Both the position numbers and the translations under genes were made by a program. From Tubulanus polymorphus (lineage: Eukaryota > Nemertea > Palaeonemertea > Tubulaniformes > Tubulanidae), in assembly GCF_964204645.1 (NCBI RefSeq), contig NC_134027.1, positions 11,954,485-12,018,484 of the forward strand: a stretch of DNA of 64,000 nucleotides, given 5' to 3'. Within the stretch, counting starts at the first letter, position 1. Every line of letters begins with the position of its first letter. Shown in pieces: positions 36,901 to 46,463 of the stretch. The notes below the pieces were generated by a model. It did no database searches. It was not told the origin of the DNA and was given only the letters and a program-made list of their open reading frames with translations.

Positions 36901-39900
36901 TAGAAGTGGTGACAAGGTGTTCTATAAAAGGCCCGACCAGTCAACATGGAAAGGACCTGCTCGAGTTATTGGCCAGGACGGAGTTGTGGTATTTGTTCGA
37001 CATGGTGGTCAGCTCATTAGAGTGCACACATGTCGGTTAAAAAGGCTGTATCTGAGATTAATCATCAACCTTATGATGACAAACGTAATCAACCACAAGA
37101 TAAGGTTTCCCTAAGAAATGAAACCGAACCGGCAGTTGTACAGTCAAATAATGACAGTGATGACGAGAAAACCAACAACAAACAGGATTACAGTGATAAC
37201 GAGAAAGTTGACAGCGCATCTACTGGGACTGCGGCGCGACTTGAAGAGATAGTTGTGGATAATATGTTATCTGAGAACCAGACTTTGCCCAACACGGTCG
37301 GAAATGCGAACAGTTCTGATGACGCTTTGAATCAGGGAGTGGTTGATAATGAGAAGCCAACCTTAAAAAAGGGTCAACAGATTAAATTTGAAGTAAATGG
37401 AAACATACAGGTAGGGACCATCATAGGCAGAGCTGGAAAGAAAACTGGACAATATAAAGACTGGTACAATATTGCAACAGTAAATTCAGATGGCGAGAGA
37501 TATCAGAGTTCAGTGGATATAAATCAGTTAGATAATCTTCAAGTTCTCGAACCAATGATTGACGATGCCGATGTATTAGTAGTGCAATATGGGATTTTTG
37601 ACCAAGCTAAAGAAGCAGAGCTAAAAAGCTGGAAAGACCATGGAGTGTACAAAAGAGTCAAAGATAGTGGTCAGCGTGCCGTATCTACCAGATGGATCTG
37701 TAATATGAAAGAAAAAGAGGGTGTTCTGGTACCTAAAGCTAGACTGGTAGCGAGAGGGTTTGAAGAAAAAGAACTGTCCGCTGAAAGAGATTCACCTACA
37801 TGTTCCAGTGAGTCGCAGAAAATAGTGCTAACTGTCCTTGCTAAAAAAATGGCTGCCCAAGTCAATGGACATTAAAAGTGCTTTTCTCCAAGGAGACAAC
37901 TTTGACAGACAAGTCTTTTTGGTACCCCCTAAAGGTGCCTGTGAAAATGGTTATTTATGGCAGTTAAAAAAATGGGTTTATGGTCTCAGTGATGCTTCTC
38001 TGTGTAAGGAGGTAAAATCCACTTTGTCTGGTATGGGAGCAAGGATATGTCAATATGACCCAGCTGTTTTCTACTGGCTTGATGAGAATGGTGTACTTAC
38101 TGGCATACTATTATGTCATGTTGGTGATTTTCTATGGGGAGGTGACGAATCATTTGAAACTAGGGGTCCAGGGACACCATGCCCACTTGGGAAGTGGTTC
38201 CAAATGCTCAACAATCTAACATTTTCAATATTCAACGCCCCCTGGCAACCATATACAAAACCAATGACCTTGAAACTCACCACAATCATAGAACATGTCA
38301 GCAGCTACGATTCTGTAATTGATTGTGATAACAAAATATGCCTCGTTACCAATTTGATACGGAAATACTAAGTTATTCTACTATTCAACACCCCCTGGAG
38401 ACCATATTCAAAACCCAATGACCTCAAAACTTACCACAATCATAGAACATGTCATGAACTACAACTTTGCAATTGATCATGGTAACAAAATATGCCTAGG
38501 TACCAATATAATAAGGAAATACTAAGTTATTCTACTATTCAACGCCCACTGGTGACCATATAGAAAAACTAATGTCCTTAAAACTCACAACAATCATAGA
38601 TGATGTCATGAGCTACAACTTTCCAATTGATTGTGGTTACAAAATATGCATAGGTACGAATATAATAGAGAAATGCTAAGATATTGTATTATTCAACGCC
38701 TCCTGGTGGCCATATACGAAATCTAATTACCTTGAAACACACCGCAATCATAGAACATGTTATGAGCTACAACTTTTTAATTGATTGTGGTAGCAAAATA
38801 CGCTTAGGTATCAATATAATGTGGAAAAACTTTTTCCCATTTACGAATGAGTACTGGTGACACCAAGATGGCCGCCAATTGCATCATATTTGGCTGATGA
38901 AAAATACCTGTCTCAGGTATAAAACATCCCTTTCCAAAGAATACCCATCACAAATTGCAATGAGAAATGGCAAACCAGTAGGAAGCTACAGGACTCAGAA
39001 TTCGGGCAAAAATTAACATTTTTGGGCACTAAAAAGGTCATAGGACGGCCATCTTGAGTCCGACCGACCCAATTTTTGTTATGTTGATGGGCCCTGGGGG
39101 GATTCACATATATCCGAAAGATCAAGGTAATTGATCGAAGTGCCTTCAAAATTTCCCTCAAAAAGTTCAAAAATGTGTAAAAAGTGCTGATTTTGGCGAA
39201 CAACAATGGCTGCTAGTCGGCCATCTTGATTCTGACAGGGCCAGTTTTTGGGCTGAAGATGTGTCTAGGGTAGATACATGTGTAACCCAAATATCAAGAC
39301 GTTACATTGAAGCGTCTTCAAAACTTCCCAAAATAACTGGATTCCGTCTACGGACGGACGGACGACGGACGAGAAGTGAACGCAATAGCCCGCTGGGACT
39401 AAAGTCCCAAGTGGGCTAAAAACTGTTATCTGCAAGATTCGAGAGAAATTTATCGTTGGAAGGGAAGATGTAAAGGCTTTCAGATATGTTGGTATGCATC
39501 TAAACATATAGCAAGATGTCACGACGCTCGATCAGGATTTCTATAAGCAAAATTTGAGATTTGTAAAAATTAGTAGTGTCCGGGCACAAAACCAAAGTGA
39601 TTGTCTTACCGAAAATGAGAAGACAGCGATGAGAAAAAAAGTAGGTCAGCTTGGCCGTCAAACAAGACCAGATTTAATATTTGATGTCTGCCAGCTTGCA
39701 TCCTCAATAAAGAAAGGAAAAGATGGAGATATTTTGGCATTGAATAAAGTGATTGAAAGGGCTAAAGCTGAAAATTTCAGAATACAATTTCAGTATCTGA
39801 AGAATCCTAGAATGTTGGTTTATGTGATGCATCATTAGGGAATTTATCTGATGGCGGTACTCAAGGTGGCTATTTTATTTGTTTCGTTGGTTAGGATGGA

Positions 39901-42900
39901 AATATGTCACCAATATGTTGGAGCTCAAAGAAGGTCCGTAGGGTTGCGCGAAGTACCCTTGCGGGTGAGACGTTAGCTTTAGCGGATGCGGTTGATGCCG
40001 CCTTACCTTTATGCTTGATGTACACGGAGCTTAAGTTTGGCAGAAAGGAGTTTGGTTTAGTTGATGTGATATGCCTCACTGATAGTAAATCGCTGTGTGA
40101 AGCAGTCGTTTCCAACAAAGCAGTCACTGAGAAACGATAGAAGTCTCAGAATCGATATAGCTGTTTAAAAGAAGTTATTGAAAATGGCGCGCTGAAAGAG
40201 CTGCGTTGGATCGACTCGAATAAACAACTAGCTGATTGCCTTACAAAAAAGGTGCCTCAGCTGCGGGTCTGTTGCAGGCTTTGGAGTCTGGAACTATTCA
40301 GTGGACGTTATAAACATGGTTGATGCCATGTAAATAGATAAGCCATGACTTATCAATTTTTGTAATTCTTCAGTAGAAAAGCGTTCTACTCCGTTAGAAA
40401 GTTACGACTTGTAATTCTTCAGTAGATAAGCGTTCTACTCTGTTAAAAAGAATGATAGATGAGATTGTTAGATATGTGGACTTGGGCTTTTTGGGGTAGG
40501 GAAAATTGACGGGACAGCGATGGGATACCGAGCTCGGTTGCGCGTGTGCGTCGAATGTGTGTTTAGGAATTAGTCTATTACAATGCGTGTAAGAGGCTTT
40601 ACTGGAAATTAAGGTGATTATCATCTTTCTCAGGTATAAGAGATTCCATTCCAAAGAATACCCATCACATGTTGCAATGAAAAAGGGCAGATTAATAGGA
40701 AGCTACAGGACCCAGAATTCGGGCCAAAATGACATTTTTGGACACAAAAAAGGTCATAGGATGGCCATCTTAAATCCGATCGACCCAATTTTTCTTAGAC
40801 TGGTGGGCCCATGGGGGATTCACATATATACAAAAGATCATGGCAATCGATCATAGCGTCTTCAAAAACTTCAAACATGTGTAAAAAGTGCTGACTTTGG
40901 TGAACAAAAATGGCTGCCAGTCGGCCATCTTGATTCTGACAGGGCCAGTTTTTGGGCTGAAGATGTGCATAGGGTAGATACATGTGTAACCCAAATATCA
41001 AGGCATTACATTGAAGCGTCTTTAAAACTTCCCAAAATAACTGGATTCCGTCTACAGATGGACGAACGAACAGATGAAAAGTGGACGCAATAGCCCGCTG
41101 GGACATTTAAGAAATATATACAAGGGTTTCATAGACCTAATTTTACAACTTGTGGTGAAATTTTGCCAATGCGGAATTAAGCTGCGTTCACACTAGGATT
41201 TCAGTACGGTACTGAGTGATCACACTAGGAAATTATTCGAGGCCTATTCGCGGCTTATTCAGTTCCTTACTGAAATACGGGGCTTATTAAGCGCGGAATG
41301 CGATTCCGCGCTGAAAACCTGATCTCAGTACGGCACTGAGCTGGCCGTGTATTTTCTGTTGTATGAACGCAGATTCGGCGCTTAGCTAGCTGCGTATTCA
41401 CATCCTCGTAGTACTAAACACTTAAGCCCAACACCAGGGATGAGAACGCCAACCTGTAAAATGCGCGGGTTATTTTTCTTGAGTGACATACGCGAACCAG
41501 CTGACGGTGTAGCCGTCAGCACTAGCGAGCGCCGAGGGCGCGAAGCTATTTCAGGGGGGTTTGGGGGTCCTCCCCCAAGAAAATTTTAGAAATTAAATAC
41601 GTTTTCCGAGCACTTAGAGCGATCTCGAACCCATGTACGACTATTATATTTTGGAAGGTAATGGCTAGTTCCAATGTGGTACATCCTCATTTGATGACAT
41701 TCAGCATCTCATGCATTACGGGTCGAGCCCTGAATTATTGCAGTAAAAATGCGCCGATGAATGCTCACTAAAAATCACCAAGTAGTGTATAATATCCGAA
41801 AGCGTTCGCCACACACACGCAGCAACGGTAAGTAGACCTATATACGTTACTACTGTTGCTGTGCGTGCGTGTCTGCAACCGATCGATAAAATACATACAA
41901 ACTCATCGTAGTACAAATGTACATACAAAATCAGTGTTGCAATGAATATGCATTGAAATGCGATACTTTTACGTGACGATAAGTAAAACAGGCACTGAAC
42001 GCTTTTACGGTTCACCTGATTACCGATCGCGCCGGACCAATTGAGTGAGATCATCACCCCCCCCCATACTTTTACATCATTTTTGGACTATTTGGAAAAT
42101 TGATATTTTTCAATACTGAAATCCGCGGGAAACCGCGGATCCGCGGGGAATTCTCATCTCTGCAACACACACGGCACCGAAAAAACGTTTTTTCCTCGTG
42201 AGAAAACGTTTTTTCGGTGGCGTGTGCGTTGGAGGCAAAACACAAAACACCGAACTGAAAAACGTTTTTCGCGAGCAAAAAACGTTTTTCGCGAAACAAG
42301 CACTGCTCGATTTGCGATAAACGTTTTTTTGTAGTTGAAAACATTTTTCGTCCCATGTGTTGCCACACACGTCGATTGACACTTCGACGCCGTCGATTTC
42401 GCAAAATTAACAATATTGCTAATAAAATCTTTCGCTGTCGCATGGACACCGCCATTTTGAGATTGATGTGAGTAACTGAACTTATTGTTGTCTCCATGGA
42501 TTCCATGGTGCAAGAAATGTTTTCTGCACGTTTTCATTATGCCGTGTGCCTTGGACGTTTTATCGTTTGCGGGCAAAACGTTTTGTTAAAAACGTGTTAT
42601 CTGTTTCGGCGAAAAAATGTTTTGCTGTGTGCGTTGGGCTTTAGCTAATTACACTCCCCTCCATTGGCACACCGGGTGACTACTATACTGGGCTTACTAA
42701 GTGCCGAATTGGAGACTCGTAGTGTGAACGTAACTAGCTGTGTAAGCGCCGTATTTTGGTGAATTCGGCACCAGCGAAGTACGGTACTCCGTAAGCGCCG
42801 AATCTAGTGTGAACGCGGCTTTATTCCTGTAAGTGATATTTTGCCAATGGCTATAAACAATAAGATAAAGTTAATAGAAATAACTATCAAAGCCTTTTAT

Positions 42901-45900
42901 TAGGTAGGGTACGGGGCTAGAGGGTGCAGAGGATTAGGTTCCATTTAACAGCTAGGGATGGGGTTAAGGTACTGCTCAACCTATTTTCTCTAACTTTGTT
43001 CTCCACATTTTCATTAAATCTTTTAAGTCGGGCACCTCTCGTCCTGAGTGCGCATGCGTGGTGTAAATTAGCCAATCAGTCATAGCCATCGGCAAAAAAT
43101 TGTGTCAACAGCAATAATTGGCAAAATAACACCTACTAGGCCCTACCTTTACAATACAAAGACAAAATTCTGTTAGGCCTACTGTTAAGGCAGTTATATT
43201 CAAGCAACTCGGAAAACTCACGTTCAAATCACCTTAAACAAATGACCGACATGCAACCTGAATTTTCGGCGATTGAAAAAGCCACAATTTAGTTTTTTAC
43301 CAATCGGCGAACGCACTCGCCTGGTACGTACGAGTTGGCCGTATATGGCACCGGGACTCGCCACAATTGATAGTGAATGAATAAAACCTGTAGGCCTATT
43401 TTAAAAACTAGGGGTCCAGGGACACCATGCCCACTTGGAAAGTGGTTTCAAATGCTCTATCTAACAATTTGAATATTCAACGCCCCCTGATGACCATACA
43501 CAAAAACTAGGGGTCCAGGGACACCATGCCCACTTGGGAAGTGGTTCCAAATGCTCAACAATCTAACAATTTCAATATTCAACGCCCCCTGGTGACCATA
43601 TACAGAATCCAATGACCTTGAAACTCACCACAATCATAGAACATGTCAGCAGCTACGATTTTGTAATTGATTGTGATAACAAAATATGCCTCGTTACCAC
43701 TTTAATATGGAAATGCTAAGTTATTATACTATTCAACGCCCCCTGGTGACCATATTCAAAACCCAATGACCTTGAAACTCACCACAATCATAGAACATGT
43801 CACGAACTATAACTTTGTAATTGATCATGGTAACAAAATATGCCTAGGTACCAATATAATAAGGAAATACTAAGTTATTCTACTATTCAACGCCCCCTGG
43901 TGACCATATAGAATAACTAATGGCCTTAAAACTTGCCACAATCATAGATGATGTCATGAGCTACAACTTTGCAATTGATTGTGCTTACAAAATATGCATT
44001 GATACGAATATAATATAGAAATACTAAGATATTGGATTATTCAACGCCCCCTGGTGGCCATATACAAAAACCAATGACCTTGAAACTCACCACAATCATA
44101 GAACACGTTATGAGCTACAACTTTCTAATTGATTGTGGTAACAAAATACGCTTAGGTATCAATATAATGTGGAAAAATTTTTCCCACTTACGAATGAGTA
44201 CTGCTGACACCAAGATGGCCGCCAATTGCGTCATAATTGGCTGATGAAAAATACCTCACAGGTATAAAACATCCCTTTCCAAAGAATACCCATCACAAAT
44301 TGCAATGAGAAATGATAAACCAGTAGGAAGCTACACGACTCAGAATTTGGGCCAAAATTAACATTTTTGGGCACTAAAAAGGTCATAGGACGGCCATCTT
44401 GAGTCCGATCGACCCAATTTTTGTTATGCTGATGGGCCCTGGGGGAATTCACATATATTCACATAAAGCGTCTTCAAAATTTCCCTCGAAAACTTCAAAA
44501 ATGTGTAAAAAGTGCTGATTTTGGTGAACAACAATGGCTGCCAGCCGGCCATCTTGGATCTGACAGGGCCAGTTTTTGGGCTGAAGATGTGTCTAGGGTA
44601 GATACATGTAAAAACCAAATATCAAGACATTACCTTGAAGCGTCTTCAAAACTTTCCAAAATAACTGGATTCCGTCTACGGACGGACGAAAAGTGAATGC
44701 AATAGCCCGCTGGGACTAAAGTCCCAAGTGGGCTAAAAAATGACATTAAAACTCAGCACATTCATAGACCTTGTCAGCAGCTACAATTTTGCAATTAGTT
44801 GTGATAACAATATATGCCTCAGTACCAATATAATATGGAAATACTAAGTTATTCTACTATTCAACGCCCCTGGTGACCATATAAAAAACTCCATGAACTT
44901 GAAACCACATTCATAGAACATGTCAGCAGCTACAACTTTGCAATTGGTTGTGATAACAATATATGCCTAGGTACCAATATAATAAGGAAATACGAAGTTA
45001 TTCTACTATTCAACGCCTGGTGACCATATAGAAAATTAGGCTTTGAGCGTCTATTTCACCCCTTAAAACACCATCAACTTACCTCAAACTGACTGTTCTG
45101 TAATCAGATGGAAGTTAACTTTTGTTTGTGCATAAACTTGTAATCCTAAGTAGATTTTGACGCTCGTAGTAACTCAATACTTTTGGCTAGTCGCCTCAAA
45201 AAATAGTTGAAGTGAAGCAACCTAACAAATATGGCGACTTGTTGCATGATGAGAGGGTAAATTACGGATGTGTACGCGAACTTGGACTGACATTGATGCC
45301 ATTGCAGATATTATTCTTGTTTCAAACTCTTAAGGTAGAATTTACCAAAATTTATGTGTTTTATCAACAAAAAATATCCTTTAGAGTAATTTTAGAGAGA
45401 CATATTGAATTTTTACATTTTATTAATTTAGTCCATATTGGAAATCCCAATGGGCAATCAATTCAATTCAAAATCAAATCAACCAATTCTCTGGTTCGCG
45501 ATTTGAATCATCAAAAATATTATTATAAAACACGTTTCAAAGTCAACAAGGTAATTAATTTATTCATTTTAGTACAAAGGTTTGATTTGGCACTAAAATC
45601 AGTTGTTGCATTGCAATTAACAGGAGTTAACCTCTATATGATACTTTAGTGTCAGACGTTGTAGGGAACCGGTAACGGGTCATCCTTATTACCGAGATGA
45701 CGTATTCTACCGAGATGAAATGAAATATAGCATATTTATTTATTTCTTATCGATTTTAACACTTGAAATCATGTTATATCAGTAATAAATACCTACTAGA
45801 GTCATATTTTACATATTTCTTTTATTTAAAAAAATTTTGACTTCAAATACGTAAACTCGGTTAGCAATAAAATTTCATTGAATTTGATTGATCGACGATC

Positions 45901-46463
45901 TTACCTCGGTAAAGTTAAGTTATTTTTCTATAAAAATATCCGACAAAATATGTAAAATATGACACCAGCAGGTATTTATTACTGATATAAAATGATTTCA
46001 ATGGTAAAAATCGATAAGGAATAAATAAATATGTCATATTTAATTTCATCTCGGTTGATCTCGGTTGATCTCGGTAAAATATGTCATCTCAGTAATAAGG
46101 ATGACCGGCGATTTGATGGAAAAGTTGATAGACGCATGAACGATCGAACGAACGAACGGACGACGACGGCTCACCCCTTCCCCATTAGCTCCGCTGACCT
46201 TCGGTCACAGCGGAGCTAAAAAATTGAAGGCACCGTACGCAAGTTGCTTGAATTAAAACGCCATTCTCATGTTTGTTATGCAACTGAACCGACTGTATTA
46301 TGTTGTATACTGTGTTGTATGTGGAGTACGTGGTAGTTTAAGTAGTCGTGAACGAACCTTGAGTTGAATGTCGAGTGGAACTGGTTGAACCAAATAATCG
46401 AAAATTTGCAAATCTTCCATTACGCGTCATTCCAATCCACGAACGGCACGTCCTGGAGAGCAT
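24987..46463 (-). CDS. NFS1: Mitochondrial cysteine desulfurase NFS1, complete, 11 coding exons
   Basis: NFS1 is a PLP enzyme that takes sulfur from cysteine for Fe-S cluster assembly, with ISD11, ACP and ISCU in the matrix. Coding exons by splice and phase: 46463-46358, 33898-33807, 32899-32783, 32067-31930, 31237-31139, 30746-30653, 29807-29515, 26561-26374, 25682-25599, 25507-25418, 25050-24987. All have GT-AG ends, the phases agree, and the total is 454 residues (human about 457). Exon 1 encodes a basic, Ser/Thr/Arg-rich presequence ([18 protein letters not shown]). Landmarks: [29 protein letters not shown] (split between exons), HTDAAQ, PLP lysine in [12 protein letters not shown], mobile-loop cysteine in LSSGSACTSAS (split between exons), C-terminus IKWTQH. 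Intron 1 is 12.5 kb of nested transposons; a pearl-like fragment touches the donor after 26374. No frame damage was seen. Confidence 0.95.
26157..26365 (+). mobile_element. Pearl/HINE-like element, copy C, internally deleted
   Basis: A head (CTAGGGGTCCAGG) runs into one partial tandem unit and then directly into the tail words GGACGGACAATGAACGAAAAGTG ... AATAGCCTGCTGGGG (split here for length). The hairpin is mutated. It stops within about 10 bp of the NFS1 donor site at 26373. Confidence 0.65.
27721..28645. repeat. TIR element with TTA target site (PIF/Harbinger-like)
   Basis: The left end is TTA|GGCCTTTTTTTAAAATTGC, the right end its complement followed by TTA, giving a TIR of about 27 bp that includes GCTTGCAGCA. 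The 3-bp TTA duplication is typical of PIF/Harbinger. It is 925 bp. Inside are T-rich tracts alternating with CCCTTCACCCTTCC words and an 80-codon frame (28020-28259), probably not a protein. It lies in an NFS1 intron. Confidence 0.65.
29880..30115. repeat. Dispersed repeat in an NFS1 intron
   Basis: GGTCGCGAGCGGGGGATGTC CCCCTC next to TAGAAAATTTTATG, and AATTTCAGCGAAATTGCACC, echo in reverse the blocks at 16500-16620. Same interspersed family, boundaries uncertain. Confidence 0.45.
33255..33585. repeat. Foldback element with CATGGTTCCCACAG ends
   Basis: CATGGTTCCCACAG at the left and its complement CTGTGGGAACCATG at the right enclose about 330 bp rich in TTTTTCCCAA / TTGGGAAAA words. TTTATA/TATA flanks are similar on both sides. 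Lies in an NFS1 intron. Confidence 0.65.
33995..34254 (+). mobile_element. Pearl/HINE-like copy F, left part (interrupted by copia)
   Basis: It starts within a tandem unit (ACTAAGTTATTGTATTATTC AACGCCCCC), so the head is missing. It runs into the distal region and stops at CAGGTATCTTT, where the copia element begins. TCTTT (34250-34254) is the copia target duplication. The element continues at 40624. Confidence 0.85.
34255..34412 (+). repeat. Copia 5' LTR
   Basis: 158 bp, TGTTAG ... TTATCA, with A where the 3' copy has G at most of the five differing sites. Confidence 0.95.
34416..34426 (+). other. Copia primer-binding site (tRNA-iMet)
   Basis: TGGTAGCAGAG, three bases after the LTR, is complementary to the 3' end of animal initiator tRNA-Met with its CCA. 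Confidence 0.85.
34757..35402 (+). pseudogene. Copia gag, frameshifted
   Basis: The ATG at 34757 opens a copia-type nucleocapsid ([13 protein letters not shown] near the start, then the helical UBN2-like region with [18 protein letters not shown]). It meets a stop at 35243-35245. The remaining gag reads in another frame to 35402. A Cys/His knuckle-like remnant ([13 protein letters not shown]) is at the start of the next segment and lacks the usual full spacing. Confidence 0.8.
35414..40360 (+). pseudogene. Copia pol: protease, integrase, RT, RNase H; broken
   Basis: Protease has [12 protein letters not shown]. The GAG-pre-integrase zinc site has HRQFGH and CHLC. The integrase core shows the AVDLHQL, SDNGGEF and CERHN motifs of the DDE triad. 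An in-frame TAA lies at 36635-36637. Frame changes occur near 37060-37110 and 37860. RT shows SAFLQGD, and its catalytic-loop equivalent reads HVGDF, so one expected Asp is Gly. Copy D interrupts the gene at 38160. The remainder (39420 onward) has [14 protein letters not shown] and an RNase H part with SSKKVRR and LTDSKSL. It cannot make an active polyprotein. Confidence 0.9.
38160..39419 (+). mobile_element. Pearl/HINE-like element, copy D (complete), inside copia RT
   Basis: Head CTAGGGGTCCAGGGACACC, four tandem units (GCCCCCTGG-type words at about 38235, 38388, 38545, 38698), distal region, GGAC microsatellite, and tail hairpin ending GTGGGCTAA. It is 1260 bp. The copia reading frame is cut at a GAAA run and resumes after the element without other loss, so the insertion point is known almost to the base. 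No long target duplication is present. Confidence 0.9.
40466..40623 (+). repeat. Copia 3' LTR
   Basis: 158 bp, TGTTAG ... TTATCA, followed by target duplication TCTTT (40624-40628). A short tandem duplication of TTGTAATTCTTCAGTAGA-type sequence lies just upstream (40358-40447). Confidence 0.95.
40624..41104 (+). mobile_element. Pearl/HINE-like copy F, right part
   Basis: It resumes TCTTTCTCAGGTATAAGAG and carries the distal region and a weak GACGAACGAACAGATG microsatellite. It stops at CAATAGCCCGCTGGGAC, losing the second half of the terminal hairpin. It is more diverged than copy D, as expected for the older layer. Confidence 0.85.
41180..42821. mobile_element. Composite TIR element with AGCYGCGTTCACACTAG ends
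   Basis: The ends AGCTGCGTTCACACTAG and the complement of AGCCGCGTTCACACTAG match, and the flanks GGAATTA/TTATTCC extend the inverted repeat. Near the ends, CAGTACGGTACTGAG-like words repeat. A second inverted pair (AAGCCCAACACC at about 41425 and GTTGGGCTTTAG near 42630) marks a nested element. That element carries AAAACGTTTTTT repeats and a G-rich dispersed repeat (41500-41700). No transposase was seen. A 12-bp direct repeat, ATTTTGCCAATG, flanks it at a distance. Lies in NFS1 intron 1. Confidence 0.55.
42822..43407. other. NFS1 intron 1, unassigned part
   Basis: No repeat boundaries or frames stand out between the TIR element and the next pearl-like element. Confidence 0.4.
43408..45035 (+). 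mobile_element. Pearl/HINE-like copy E (outer), split by a second copy
   Basis: The head starts at 43408 and reaches the first tandem unit (CCCTGATGACCATACACAAAAA) by 43506. The same unit then resumes at about 44737 with TGACATTAAAACTCAGCAC and continues through two more units to about 45035, where it is truncated. The inserted DNA is a complete element of the same family. Confidence 0.8.
43507..44736 (+). mobile_element. Pearl/HINE-like element inserted into copy E (complete)
   Basis: Full structure in 1230 bp: head, four tandem units, distal region, short GGAC microsatellite (about 44675-44690), and hairpin tail ending GGGCTAA. Its sequence is very close to copy D. Confidence 0.85.
45678..46106. 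repeat. 429-bp foldback element
   Basis: GGTCATCCTTATTACCGAGAT at the left has its near-complement at the right (ATCTCAGTAATAAGGATGACC, both 21-base ends given only as landmarks in shortened form: GGTCATCCTTATTAC / GTAATAAGGATGACC). Pairing continues through AATAAATACCT / AGGTATTTATT toward a central loop near 45880. It is non-coding and lies in NFS1 intron 1. Confidence 0.75.
46109..46222 (+). mobile_element. 3' end of a second Helitron-like family
   Basis: A GAAC/GGAC microsatellite (46141-46168) is followed by a terminal hairpin, AGCTCCGCTGACC then its complement, ending GGAGCTAAAAA. The plan equals the pearl-like tails (microsatellite, hairpin, GCTAAAAA) but the sequence differs. No head was found. 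It ends about 135 bp inside intron 1 from the NFS1 exon 1 donor. Confidence 0.55.

Larger units (their letters stand above)
34255..40623 (+). mobile_element. Ty1/copia LTR retrotransposon, interrupted and decayed
   Basis: It is bounded by 158-bp LTRs (34255-34412 and 40466-40623) that begin TGTTAG and end TTATCA. By my count they differ at five positions (about 3%). The five-base target duplication TCTTT flanks both sides. A primer-binding site for initiator tRNA-Met follows the 5' LTR. Gene order is gag, protease, integrase, RT, RNase H, which defines copia. It sits in NFS1 intron 1, antisense to that gene, inside pearl-like copy F, and is itself split by copy D. Frameshifts, a nonsense codon and the insertion leave it non-autonomous. 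Confidence 0.95.

Noticed and set aside
34255-40623. Copia element as a currently active retrotransposon
   Set aside because: LTRs are still about 97% alike, but frameshifts, a nonsense codon, a changed RT catalytic residue and the inserted copy D rule out autonomy.
45212-45649. 145-codon plus-strand frame
   Set aside because: Composition is typical of AT-rich noncoding DNA, there is no domain or splice context, and it lies in an NFS1 intron beside repeat debris.
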